Shown here: positions 1 to 11,545 of the stretch, piece after piece
Layout of the letters: each line of letters begins with the position of its first letter
Position numbering within the stretch: the first letter of the stretch is position 1
Source of the DNA: Fragilaria crotonensis
Taxonomy: Eukaryota; Bacillariophyta; Fragilariophyceae; Fragilariales; Fragilariaceae
Length of the DNA: 64,000 nt
Direction of reading: 5' to 3'
Assembly (NCBI GenBank): GCA_022925895.1
Contig: JAKSYS010000116.1
Location: 50,937 to 114,936 of the forward strand
The notes under the pieces: model-generated
Told to the model about the DNA's origin: nothing
The model's database searches: none
What the model saw: the letters and a program-made list of their open reading frames with translations, nothing else
Made by a program: the position numbers and the translations under genes

Positions 1-954
1 AGGTAATCTGCCAGGCAGTGGTCGAGAGATTTCGACTTGTCGTTTACAGGCAGCGATAAGTACATGAAGGCGTCGAAACGGACATTCTGATACCCACAAT
101 CGCAACATTTGATCGAAGATCGAAGTTGACCTTGAAACATATCCACAATGACACTCTTATCTCGCAAGAGGTGTCGCTGCCAGGCAGCAACTGCTGCTTT
201 TTCATGATCGTCTGTCCCACTTATATCATTTTCCTCAATGTACGGTTTGACGCCTTCGACTCGATTAAGATCCTCGTGGATTTTGTCGAGTAGTACTGCC
301 AAGAACTCGTGAGCATCGTGTTGCTCATCTCCTTCAAACTGAGGGAGGTACCTCTGAATCTTTGATCGAAAGCCTTTCAGGTTGATAACACGCGTGTCAT
401 TGATACTCTTTGCTGGTTTAAGCCAAATCTTCTTCTGCAGCTTTGCATAGGCTGTCGCGAGCTCTCCGCGCGATCCGAGCGTGTTATTTGAGTTGATTTC
501 CTTGCGATAGTCATATCTAAGGAAAGCGCATCGCTGAGTATTTGATCGATAGCTACAGTAGCAATTGCTTGCAGCCCAGATGCACAACTTACCCTAGAAA
601 GTATTCCGTGAGTGGTACCGTGTTGCTCAGGCACTGCAATGCACTATTCATATAACAGGTGTTCCCTAGATTTCGAAAGCCTACTACACCAGGAACTCCG
701 CTGTTTGGATCTAAGCCACCCACGTGATGCAAATTATACATTGCAGCTCGACGAACATGATCATAATTGTCGGCTCGTATTGTTGCAGCCGTTGTACCGT
801 TTCCAGTCTCTTCCCCATGATCCAAGGGACTAAATATTTGAGAGCCTACGCGAACAATCGATTCCCCATTGCTTCGTAGTCGTTGCTTCGACCTCTGTTG
901 AAGCAGAGCACCCCTCTGCTCCTCGTTGTCGTCGCCTGTTTGGGTGTTTCCCAT
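1..954 (-). CDS. Ubiquitin-specific protease, 5' part (gene continues past window start)
   Basis: Cysteine protease of the USP/UBP family (peptidase C19), which removes ubiquitin from proteins. The start Met is at 954. After a basic N-terminus comes the catalytic Cys box [17 protein letters not shown] (about residues 93-109), then after an intron the block [22 protein letters not shown] typical of USPs and a zinc-binding CxxC ([13 protein letters not shown]). Exons read 593-954 and 1-516. The intron 517-592 has a GTAAGT donor and TTAG acceptor and restores [11 protein letters not shown] across the junction. The His box lies outside the window. Its closest visible relative is the next gene, with the same order of motifs and the same first intron position, so the two are a tandem duplication. 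This copy lacks the second intron of its neighbour at the MYLSLP block. Confidence 0.9.
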
Positions 955-1259
955 CGCCGGCTCGCATTCAATGCATCAGCAGAGCGTTTTCTGCTCAACC
1001 TCATTTGTTTTCGCGCGTACAGTGAATAAAAAAAGAACGCGACATGCCTACAGCCTACTGACTACAGACTAACAGTAACTGTATTTCATGTACAGTACTA
1101 CTGCATTCTTTACCTCTCAATCACTGAAAATGCTTGGTAGTCTCATGCTTTGCCGATCTACACCCGTATCGAGATGCATTCGAAGAATACCAGGTACCAT
1201 CCATTTGCTAGTCAGAAGCATTGTCTCCGTTTCTCGACACCCTGGTAGCAAATATTGAC

Positions 1260-3140
1260 CTATTTACAGCTTTCTAAATCCTGGCTTCGCAATCTCTCAG
1301 CTATTCGGTTGCTTTGTCTCGTCGGATAATTCGAATTGGTGCCATTGCTGCCATTTTTCGACTGCTTCGTTTTCTTGGCGGCAGGCTTTTTCTGTCCTTC
1401 TTCGTCGGTGCTACTGCTGCTGGCCTTGATCGACGGCGACTGGTGACTAAGTCCTTCCTCTTGTAATGAATCTAGGCGATCTCGGTTCGTGGAAATGCTG
1501 GCCGCAGTTGAGCGCTGGAAGTCGCGAAAGTGGCCTTCTCGAACTTGTGCATGCGGCCACAGCTCAGGTCGAGAGACTGACTGCCTCCGAATCAAAATAC
1601 CCCTAGGGTTTGATGGGTGAGATTCATCGACCAAAGCTGGTACTCGATTGTAAAAAAGAAGGTACGGAGATGACGACGTTTCAAAGGTGGTGTGCGGATC
1701 AATGGTGCGGTAGCGGGAATCGTTGAATTCATACCACTGGTCGTCGAAGCGATTCAAGGCATAGGCTGTATAGTGACCTCCACTGAGTCCACCCAAGTGG
1801 TTGGAAACAGCGTAGAGATCATAGACAGGAGTGCCACCTCCTCGGCTCCGTATCGAAGTGGAAAGATCCCACCCTGAAATGGGATACTTCAAAGCAGCTT
1901 CGTTCTTGCGTCCTGCTCGACCATACTCATCGTACTTGAAGCGTTTCAGGTGAATGATGAGAATGGGTGGTAAGACCCAAAGATCAGTTTTCTTCGTCGC
2001 GTCCGTGTGCTTCTTGCATTTTTCACAATACCATTGATTGTCACCGGTTAGATTGTCCTCTTCAAGATAAAGGTTAAGACAGTCTTCCAAGGTTCTGTGC
2101 AACAAGTAGAGCATTGAATTGAGAACACAAGCAGTCGCTTTAACAAATGATTTCCATTCTGCTCACCTGCACGAATCGGTAATGGGGAGTGACAGGTACA
2201 TGCTTGGCTCGAATCGAATGTTCTTGTGCTTGCAAACCTTACACACGCAGGTGTTGCGAAACTGTCCCTGAAATAGGTCGACTACCAGGGATTTGTTTCT
2301 CCTGAGATAGTTGGCCCAGGCGTTTTGGGCATCGATCTCATCGTTGCTCCCGTCACAATCCTTGTCTTCAATGTAGGGTCGTTTCTTGACTCTATTCAAA
2401 TCTTCATGAATTCCATCCAAGAGATAGGACAACAATTCTTGCGCGTCGTGCTGTCGATTGCCACCAAACTGCGGGGCGAATGTTGAGAGAGATCGCTTAA
2501 AGGCGGATGGCTGAACTATTCTGCGGTTGGTGTTGGCTTGCTTAAGCCACATGTCTTTCATGAGCTCCGCATACGCCATAACAAGCTTCCCGCCTGTGCC
2601 AAGAAAATTGTCCTTATTGATTTCTTTACGATAATCGTAGCTACAGAGACAAGGTATGAGTTGCCACGAAGAAAAGATGAAACCTGGTTTGAAGGGTGAA
2701 AGTCGCATGGAAGATATGGATACAGATACGTACCCCAAGAAATAGTCTGTCAACGGAATAGTGTTGCTCAGACATTGCAGCGAGCTGTTGATGAAGCACG
2801 TATTTCCTAAATTCCTGAGACCAACAATACCGGCAGGCAGTTCACTCTGCAAGACTCCCGCTTCGTTAAGATTGTGCATGACGGCGTCGTGAACATGCGC
2901 GTAGTTGGATGCACGTTTGTTTGGCGTTTCGTTCCCGTTTTTGCCCCTCTGAGTTCCTGACAATCGTCGTCCGCTTGCCATTATGAGAGAACCCACTCGT
3001 AACAAACTATTCTCATTTTTGGAGCGAAGTCTCTTGCTCGGCGATCGTTCCATATTGGATATTGGTTCGACAAGGACGTCGTCTGTGCTCCCTTGTGCGA
3101 TTAGTTCATTCTCCATTGGTTTATTGCAGATAGCGCCCAT
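1260..3140 (-). CDS. Ubiquitin-specific protease
   Basis: Complete USP-family deubiquitinase of 571 aa. Exons are 2734-3140, 2167-2640 and 1260-2094. The two introns, 2641-2733 (GTACGT...TGTAG) and 2095-2166 (GTGAGC...CACAG), restore YFLG-YDYRKE and the conserved RTLEDCLNLY segment. The first is 93 nt and stays open, so an unspliced translation would carry 31 extra residues. Catalytic Cys box: GLRNLGNTCFINSSLQC. His box: NHLGGLSGGHYTAYALN, followed by WYEFNDSR. CxxC pairs for zinc are VCKVCK and YCEKCK. The last ~110 residues are Ser/Lys-rich and low complexity. N-terminal MGAICNKP begins Met-Gly, which could be N-myristoylated; the paralog begins MGNTQTG, also Met-Gly. Tandem paralog of the preceding gene. 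Confidence 0.92.
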
Positions 3141-3864
3141 TCTTCAAGCAAAAAATCTTCAGCTGAGAGGGGAATCAACCCAATGTGGAGAGACCAAAAA
3201 CAGAAACAAACAGCTGATGTACTCGTAACTCAACGAAAAGAAATAGAATGTTGGCAAAGGAGAAAGCCGCACTGAAAAGCGCCATGGGGAAATGGAATGC
3301 CAGAAGATGTGGCACGTCACAATGCTGTACAACGAATACGAGTACTCCAGTACAACCTACAAATACCGCATACCTGGGACCTACAGGTATGGTACATGTA
3401 GGACATTTGACAATTTATGATGCTATATGCATATATAAAACATATAACCGCTCTGATGTGATGAGTCCGGTTTCCCGTGTAGTACAAGTACTCCAGTAGA
3501 ATGTAAATCCTTGGTAGTACGGTAGAGTACAACGGAGCCGCGGGGTATCTACTATTGGAATGTCGTGCGCGGTCTACTGTGGTATGATACACTTGTACCT
3601 TGTACAGTACCCCCTCTAGAGTCTGAAACCGTTAATTGCAGGACCTTCCTGCGATCATATTCTCGCTCTTGTGGTACCTGGTACTAGTATGCATACTTGT
3701 ACTAGTAGTACAAGTACCTGGTACTGCGGTATGTCATACAATATTGTGTTCTCTGGGGTTCGTGGTAGGCGATACAATACATGTACAAGTACCCGGTAAC
3801 AATAGTAGTACACTATCATAGTAACGAGTACTCCAGTAGAACCACAACTCACAACCGCCAAGAC
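3141..3864. other. Intergenic spacer, GTAC-rich
   Basis: No supported gene. It contains repeated short palindromic words such as AGTACTCCAGTA (3341, 3487, 3829) and GGTACCTGGTAC (3673, 3713). Before the copia insertion this stretch would have been the head-to-head promoter region between the USP gene (minus) and the fucosyltransferase gene (plus). Confidence 0.6.
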
Positions 3865-4325
3865 TGTCGAGAGCTACTGTGCTACTGCCACATTGTCGAG
3901 TGCTACTGTACCATCCGGACAGTACGCGAACTACAACGGTAGCAGTTCCCAAGCTATCTGTTCTGTCGATGCCAACCTTGCTGACCAAATTGGAGATGGT
4001 TGGACAACCATTATTGGGAAACATAAAAGGAAGGACCAGGAAAGCAAAGAAGATAAAGTTCCCACGGCAGGAATGAAAGTGCAGCGTGGGATTGATTAGT
4101 TGTTCTTGGAATGAACAAGACTGCAACTGAGGAAAAACTTAAGAAGACTATTCTATGAATGGGAATGAAACTACATAATGTGAACAAGGAAAATATGGAA
4201 AGAGAATAACAACAACAATAAGCTCACAATTTGAAAACCTACTATATTAGTACTGTTGTCTATTTTACTGTCTACAGGGATTATTGTACGAGATATCTCG
4301 AAAAGGAACTCGGAATTATTTAACA
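3865..4325 (+). repeat. 5' LTR of copia element
   Basis: 461 bp, starts TG and ends CA, identical to the 3' LTR except C at 4065. The first part can be read as protein in the frame used by pol at the 3' end (VESYCATATL...), a sign that the pol C-terminus is encoded inside the LTR. Confidence 0.95.
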
Positions 4326-4359
4326 CGTTTATAAACGGTCAGTTTATATCCAAGGCAAG

Positions 4360-5340
4360 ATGGTGGACGAAACGGCTGAATCCGGGAGTGGGTTTGGAAC
4401 TACGGTCCGCGCATTTGCGTTCGACGGCGACGAAGCTAGATACCGCCATGGGAGGGTAAGACACTTGCGCTCGCCAGCTCGAAGGATTTTGCTCGCACTA
4501 ACCAGAGTACCGGAACGGCACTAACGGTTGAACAGTTTGAGTATGGAGAGGTCGAAGTCACGCCAGCGACGGCGGCTACTACGGGCGGCACGGCTGCCGC
4601 TGCAGTCATGCGTCCGACAACAACGGCAGAGAACCGGAAGTACCTGGCAAAGGCAGCAGCGTGGACATATTTGGTTGCGAGCTGCACCGACAAGGCCTAT
4701 GCACTTATTGAACGGTGCGAAGGGGATCCGTACAGGGCATGGTCTATACTACAAAACAAATACTGTGCAACGGATGCGGAAGAAAATTACCCCGAACTGG
4801 ATCAGGCATTCAGCGAGTGCAAACTTGCTGGGACGCAGAAGGACCCAGAACTTTGGTTCAATGACTTGGACCATTTAAACATGCGGCTGGCAAGAATCAA
4901 CTTGAAGTATCAGAAGGACGAACTCCAGATGAAGAGCCACATGATGACAGCAATGTCCAATGACTACGAGAGTGTCATCGTCAAGTTCAGAGGCGACCTA
5001 AATGATACTACGCTGGTTAAGTTGCGTAAGGAAGTTGTACTTCAATATAAGTCCCTAATCAAGGCAGGTGGCGGCAAAACCACATCGGAATCAGTATTGG
5101 CCACATCAACCTCTAAGACACCTTGGAAGAAGTTCAAGGGAACTTGCAGGAACTGCGGCAAGATTGGGCATAAGGCACATGAGTGTCGATCCAACAAGGT
5201 CGAATCAACGGATGAAACCACGAAGAACTCTGGTACGTCGGGGGCGATAAGTCACATGTGACATATACAACTGCCAGCAGAAGGGCCACTTCGCGAACAA
5301 GTGTCCAAACCCTAAAAGGCAAAATCAGATGCCACGGAGA
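4360..5340 (+). pseudogene. copia gag-like region, frameshifted
   Basis: Capsid/nucleocapsid part of the retrotransposon. The first ATG after the 5' LTR is at 4360. That frame runs about 54 codons and stops at 4522. The true continuation starts in another frame near 4450 (reading WEGKTLALASSKDFARTNQ) and stays open to 5261, so one base appears lost around 4447-4452. A CCHC zinc knuckle CRNCGKIGHKAHEC lies at about 5143-5190. A second knuckle-like segment, NCQQKGHFANKC, follows after another frame change near 5255. Such Gag proteins package the element RNA in cytoplasmic particles. As it stands the frame cannot give an intact Gag. Confidence 0.85.
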
Positions 5341-8300
5341 ATATGAATATGTTTGTCAGCGTTACGGTCTCGGATGATATGTCGGTTCTGTATCCAAGGT
5401 GGACACTCTGAGGAATGGCTCCTCGATTCGGGTGCTACGTGTGGGTTACCTGAGTAAAACCTATATGACAGATATGAAACCATCGAATCTTCAAATCACT
5501 ATCGAAATGGTGATAAAGTTTCCACGCAAGGCCAAGGCACGGTCATGCTAACGGACAAGCTTGGGCAAACAATTGTTGACGGATGTCTACTACGTCTGAC
5601 ATTTACGAAACATATCGTCAGTATGAGAAAACTGATCGATGATAACTGGGCGTTCCACGTCGCGGATAAGACGGCGTTTGTCTTCTGATTCTACGAAGGG
5701 CACGGTCAAGTTGGACGAAACGACAAAGACATGTGTACTACTTCACTGGTACTCGAAAGGTAGATAATGCCAATAATCCGCTCGCGCTCAGCTTGACAAC
5801 TGCCCCAGTCACTTTGACATCAACATCGCGCACAGCCTCCTGGGCATCCAGACATGAAGACGGTTACTGCTATGGCTAAAGAACATGGTTGGACCTCACG
5901 GGATCAGTGCAACCATGTGGTTCTTGCGCTGGCCAAGGCTCGAGCGAGGCGACCCGAGTACTAAGACAAGGCCAAGCCAGGAAAGACTCTTCTGATGTTT
6001 CGGGACCATATTCGACTCCTAAATCAAAACAAATACTGGCTCAAGATCGTGGATGACTATACGCGATACAGTTGGTTCACTTCTTACCTCGCAAGAGTGG
6101 CATTCAAGATTCCATTGTTGAAGTTGATTCAAATGAACAAAGCCGCTGGAAAACCAGCTGATATCTCCGTTGCATGCCGGAAACGATCTATGTGCAACAG
6201 TTATGTGCGGAGAACGACATTCAGTTGGAAATGACTGCTCCCAATACTCCCCAGATGAATGGGGTCGTGGAAAGAAGCTTTGCCACATGTCGAAATCGTG
6301 CTTTCGCCACTATGTACTGTGCGCGCTTTTCATTGGCTACTCAGGGTCTTCTATGGCCGGAAGCCGTGAATACTATCACCAAGATTGGGAACAGCCTTCC
6401 AAGACCGGGACTGGCGTTGGACCCACACAGGGCTTGGTACGGAAAGGACGCGGTGACGAATCGAATCATCGGTCATCTTCAACCTTTTGGCAGGATTGCC
6501 TACGTCACGAACAGAGAGAAGCTCAGGGCCAAGCTGGATGCCCGCTCAAAGAAATGTGTCTTCGTCGGCTATGCTCAAGACCATTCGGGCGATACTTACA
6601 AGTTCTACGACCCAGCAACTAAGCAAACTATCATGTCTCGTGACGTACATCAGTGGATGGAATGGCACGGACGCATCACAGCAACCGATGACATGGATTT
6701 GTTTACCGAACTCGAGAAACTCAAGACGGATTCGATTATACTGCCAGCGACGGCAGACAGTACGATTTTGTCAGACGAGGACTTTCCGGACGATAGTGCC
6801 ATGCCGGATCTCACATCACGTTCTTCGATCGCGGAGGACAACCCAGAAGTACCTGTCCCCACCGATGTCGCCGCTTCTGCGCGGAGGAATTTGACATCAG
6901 TCTTTAATGAAGGGGCAGTAACTCGCTCACGTCCTCGCCAAGATGTCAGTCACAGAAACGACGACACAGTGGAGGAAAGTAAAAGTAACTTGGAGGAATC
7001 TGTCGACTACCTCCTCGTACTGAATGCGTCACTGGAATCTGATCCAAAACCGGGTGTCCCTAAGAATTATAAAGAACTTATCAAGTCAAAGGACATACAG
7101 TGGTTGAAGTCGATGCAAAACGAATTGGGAAACTTCCTAAAAAGAGGCGCTTGGGAATATGTCCCTAGAAATAAGATACCCAATACACGCAAGCCACTCA
7201 GATGCCGATGGTTGTTTAAAGAAAAGCACGATGGTACGAAGAAGTCACGCTTGGTAGTACGCGGGTACGAGCAAGAGCCTGGTGTGGACTATGTGGAATC
7301 TTACTCCCCACTCGCTACAAATACTACGGTAAAGGTGGTACTGGCTATGGCCCTATACTATATGGGATACTTCGACGATTGGGTCACGGACATGATCGAT
7401 GTTGAAGCTGCCTTTTTAAATGCATTATTGGACACGGATGTCTTCATTGAAATGCCTGAGGGCTTAAGGGAACTGCTTTTAAGTCAAGGAGTAACCCTCG
7501 GAGATGTCATTATCAAGCTACTACGCGCCCAGTACGGGCTGGTACAAAGTCCAAGACTCTGGATGGAATTGTTCTCCAAGATCCTTGTGTCTATCGGGCT
7601 TAAACAATGCAAAACTGACCCATGTCTGTTCTGTCTATTCGACAAGAATGGGAAACTACTGGCTATCGTGGTTGTGTACTGCGATGACTGCCTAATTACC
7701 GGACGCGCTAAGTCAGTGGCAGAAATCAAGGCCGGAATCTCTAAACAAGTCAAGATAGAAGATCTTGGAAAACTGTCGCGCCATCTCGGCGTCGACTACA
7801 AGTTTGGTCGTGACGAACATGGGCCCTATATTCTGTCCTCCATGAATGAGTATCACGAATCAATGATCAGAGACTTCGAGAAGGACATTGGAAGTTCTCT
7901 CAAGACGTTCTCGACCCCGGGCGCAGCTGTCACACCGCCATTGCGTTCCACCCCAGAAGACGAGATCATCCTAAACGAAGAGTACCGCTCCTACGTTGGA
8001 AGGATTATGTTTGCGTGCGGTAAGACGGAGCCGACGCTATCGAATGCGTGCAGGGAATTGACCTCGCATCTAACTGCACCAAACAAGGAACACTGGACAG
8101 CCCTCGGACACTTGATGGGCTATATTAAGCAAGGAACGAACCTCGGTATCAAGATGCGAGCGCCTAAGGATACACGTGTGGTTGCGTTTGTCGATTCGGA
8201 TTATGCGTCGGATCGAAACGACCGGAAAAGCATCTCGGGACACTTGGTGACAATTGGCGGATGCCTGTCTCGTGGCAGTCCAAGAAACAGACAGGTGTGA

Positions 8301-8676
8301 CATTGTCCTCGACGGAAGCCGAATTTGTCGCAATGAGTATGGCTGCTACGGAGATCAAATTCATCGTGTCCCTCTTGACGGAAATTGGCAATGGCCCTCC
8401 GGTAATGCCAAGTATTCTACGAGAGGATAATACCGGCGCTATCTTTATGGCGAAGAACACGGCTATCGGTCAACGCACCAAGCACGTGGACATCCGGTAC
8501 CGATTTGTTAACGACATGATTCTGTCGAAAGAACTTTGGGTCCAACATATCAGGAGTGAGGAAAACCCAAGCGATACGATGACGAAGAATCTACCATTGT
8601 CTCTATTTGGAAAACATGCTGCTCAGATCACGGAAGGTCTATTGGGCAATTTGTACGATCCACAGAACACGGAGGA
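5341..8676 (+). pseudogene. copia pol region: protease, integrase, RT, RNase H; frameshifted
   Basis: The protease active-site motif DSGA is at 5425-5436. The integrase zinc-binding His segment (HR...LGHPDMKTV-like) is near 5830 and the core start VDDYTRYSW near 6050. Several stops and shifts lie between 5340 and 6170. From 6174 to 8300 one frame is open: the integrase end, then reverse transcriptase with RCRWLFKEKHDG, DVEAAFLNA and the catalytic YCDD at 7677-7688 (YVDD is usual). RNase H starts VAFVDSDYASD near 8190. A break at about 8265 (one C missing in TGCCT) splits it from SWQSKKQTGVTLSSTEAEF. The second frame then continues through the 3' LTR to a stop at 8909-8911. Confidence 0.88.
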
Positions 8677-9137
8677 TGTCGAGAGCTACTGTGCTACTGC
8701 CACATTGTCGAGTGCTACTGTACCATCCGGACAGTACGCGAACTACAACGGTAGCAGTTCCCAAGCTATCTGTTCTGTCGATGCCAACCTTGCTGACCAA
8801 ATTGGAGATGGTTGGACAACCATTATTGGGAAACATAAAAGGAAGGACCAGGAAAGCAAAGAAGATAAAGTTCCCAAGGCAGGAATGAAAGTGCAGCGTG
8901 GGATTGATTAGTTGTTCTTGGAATGAACAAGACTGCAACTGAGGAAAAACTTAAGAAGACTATTCTATGAATGGGAATGAAACTACATAATGTGAACAAG
9001 GAAAATATGGAAAGAGAATAACAACAACAATAAGCTCACAATTTGAAAACCTACTATATTAGTACTGTTGTCTATTTTACTGTCTACAGGGATTATTGTA
9101 CGAGATATCTCGAAAAGGAACTCGGAATTATTTAACA
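8677..9137 (+). repeat. 3' LTR of copia element
   Basis: 461 bp, one substitution from the 5' LTR. Its end lies 169 bp upstream of the chosen start of the fucosyltransferase gene (70 bp from an alternative ATG at 9208), so its promoter-like content could influence that gene. Confidence 0.95.
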
Positions 9138-9306
9138 CAAGACATCCACCAAAACAACACCGGTGCATGCACTCGAATACGCTTAGCGGCAAGCAAGGGA
9201 GAAGGGAGTGCATAGCTGCAACATTTCCGACTTCGGCCAAATACTTTTCACCCAGGAACAGGACACACGCTCGCAAGAGACCACGTTTAAATTCGTCGGC
9301 ATTGTC

Positions 9307-11330
9307 ATGGTCCAATCCCAGGCCCACCCAACGCTGTCGAAGCGAAACTGGAGTAAAAACGCGAACAAGTACTCTATCCCCATGTGTCAATTTTGCGTGC
9401 TGGTTTTGATCCTTCAAATTGGATCAATTGCATTCATAAGTGTGAAAGGAACGCGGAAATCAATGCGAATAGGGCGCAAGCTATACGATCTTAGAACAAC
9501 GACCCCCTTGCGTTCAAAGGTTTTAACAGGCCCAGACCCTTTTCTCCCAAAGAATGTGAAACTGGCATCCTTAGAAAATCAGATACATGCCGAATCCCAC
9601 AAGAAAGTCAAATCCTGTCGATGGTACCAACGCAATGTGCATGGAAAAGTGAGAATTGTTCGTGATGATGACTGTGAACGACCCAATCAAGAATTCATTG
9701 TCTACAATCCACTCGACCACGTTCGGTTCATCTGCAATGGCACTGTGACCGTCCAAGCCGAAGGCTTCGCTGTGGTCAGTAACAAGGACTGTAATGAGGA
9801 AATGACAAAATCACGTCTCTTTTCTGTCACGCCAACATTGGAGAACGCCAAAAAGATGCCACCCATCACAATAGGCATTGCGGGTGCTGAGGATTCACCG
9901 GACATGGAAGACTTTCCATGCGAGATGGGCTGTCGCAAACATACGTCAAATGAGAACCTTAATGGATTCTCCATTCTGGATACACCTTGGACCTTGCAGC
10001 ACAGCATGGAAAGTGCAGCACATTATCCACAACTTAAAGTCGATACGACGGCTCACCGATACAATCTGTTCTATGCAACAACGTCGCTCGCTTCAGAGAT
10101 ACCACTGCCCTATTTTTCATGGGCTGAATATTCCATCCAGTCACCATCCGTTGAGTTCGATAAAGTTATCAAGGGAGCATCATTCATTGCTTCGAACTGC
10201 AATTCCTTAAGTAACCGTGAACTTGTCGTAGGGGAGCTCATGAAACTAATGCGAGTGGATTCTTTGGGCTCGTGTCTCCAAAATGCGCAGCCGCCTCCCG
10301 GGGCTGTATTGAGTAACAACGCATCACTTAAGCGACAATACCTTTTCCATTTGGCTTTTGAAAATTCGATTGAAGATGATTGTGAGTGGCATCCGAGCTT
10401 TTTCGTCAACACATGCTGTGATACGCAACTCACGATTTTCTATCACTTTGCTCGTCAGATGTCACAGAAAAGCTTTGGGACACTCTCCGGTCTGGTACGC
10501 TCCCCGTCTACATGGGCGCTCCTAACATTTGGGATCATGCACCACCAAAATCAATCATTTCATGGCACGACTTTGGATCTACCCAGCAGTTAGCAAACCA
10601 CCTCATAACTGTGGCCAACAATCGAACATTGTATGAGTCTTATCATGCATGGCGTAAGGAGCCCCTACCGACCTCCTTCCGCGAAAAGTACAACTTTACT
10701 CATGTACATTCAGCATGCCGCATCTGCCGATGGGCCTATGCCCGAAAGTACGGTCACACGTTTGATCACGCAAGCCAAACGATGAGGCCGCCTATTATAC
10801 CTCGCGAGCCATGTTGGGATGTCGCGACACAGCTATTGTCGTATCCTATACGAGAATTGTGGTTGCAGGCATCAACAGTGTTACTTGCCGCGAGTGAGAA
10901 CTACAGGGCATGCCAGAAGAGTGAAGGGGCACAATCAACGACCAAAGTTGGAACCTGGACAAGATCTGTGACCAGCTCGGACTCTGTGTTGGATATCGAC
11001 ATTGAGGGTCGCGGCGAAGACGGGTTGTATCAACTTGGATTACCCGTTCATGGACCAGCGTATGAAGTCAGCCCCAGGCACTGGCTGGTACAAGGAATCT
11101 CATCAAGAATCATCCTTTTGACCAGCTGGGACGCTCACCTCCAAACAGAGACCTTATCACAAGGAGTGGCCAACATTGAGATGCGAGGGCACACACACAT
11201 GAAATTGCGCATTATTATTGAGAACATCGATAGCTTTTATCCCGGTGGTGAGGAAGAGTCAAGCTACTTTGGAAACCTTATGGTGAAGGACTTCGAGAAT
11301 CCAGTTGAGAAGTTCCTGATTTTGGACTAG
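9307..11330 (+). CDS. Golgi alpha-1,3-fucosyltransferase, GT10 family
   Basis: Transfers fucose from GDP-fucose onto N-glycans or similar acceptors in the Golgi. Exons are 9307-10381 and 10459-11330; intron 10382-10458 (GTGAGT...CGTCAG) restores FENSIEDDYVTEKLWDTL. Total 648 aa. Met 9307 gives a short cytosolic tail, then one membrane span (about residues 26-46, CQFCVLVLILQIGSIAFISV), the type II layout of Golgi transferases; ATG 9208 would add 33 residues. The GT10 signature is YLFHLAFENS, DYVTEKLW, GTLPVYMGAPN and the following DFGSTQQLANHL. The C-terminal ~200 residues after the WR/CRICRWA segment are longer than in typical GT10 enzymes and match nothing I recognise. The copia element sits in its immediate 5' region. 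Confidence 0.9.
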
Positions 11331-11545
11331 CAATCTCGTACTCCGAGTACATCCTCAAGAAGTTCGCTTTCGTGTGGTTCCCGCCGCGATGAGAGATTAG
11401 GACGCCAGAAGCAACTATCGCTACAACGCGACGGCGAGACGACAGTGCTGTGGTAGAAAATCGTGATTTCTGAAGTCATGGGAAGGCTCATTGCTAGTTT
11501 CCGCCTGGAAAGGTTTCATGAAGCATCGTACGGAAAATAGTACAC

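Larger units (their letters stand above)
3865..9137 (+). mobile_element. Ty1/copia LTR retrotransposon, full length
   Basis: A 5273-bp element with two 461-bp LTRs (TGTCGAGAGC...TTTAACA), flanked on both sides by CAAGAC (3859-3864 and 9138-9143), a 6-bp target duplication (5 bp if the final base is read as LTR). The LTRs differ at one site, C4065 versus A8877, so insertion was recent. Domain order is gag with CCHC knuckle, DSGA protease, integrase, reverse transcriptase, RNase H, which defines the copia order (IN before RT). A purine stretch GGAGGA (8671-8676) precedes the 3' LTR. The coding part has several frame breaks, so either it moved in trans or the sequence carries errors. Diatom copia (CoDi) elements are the obvious relatives; the clade is not resolved here. 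Confidence 0.95.

Noticed and set aside
9068-9409. 113-aa plus-strand frame across the 3' LTR into the fucosyltransferase gene
   Set aside because: It crosses the element boundary in a frame not used by either Pol or the fucosyltransferase.
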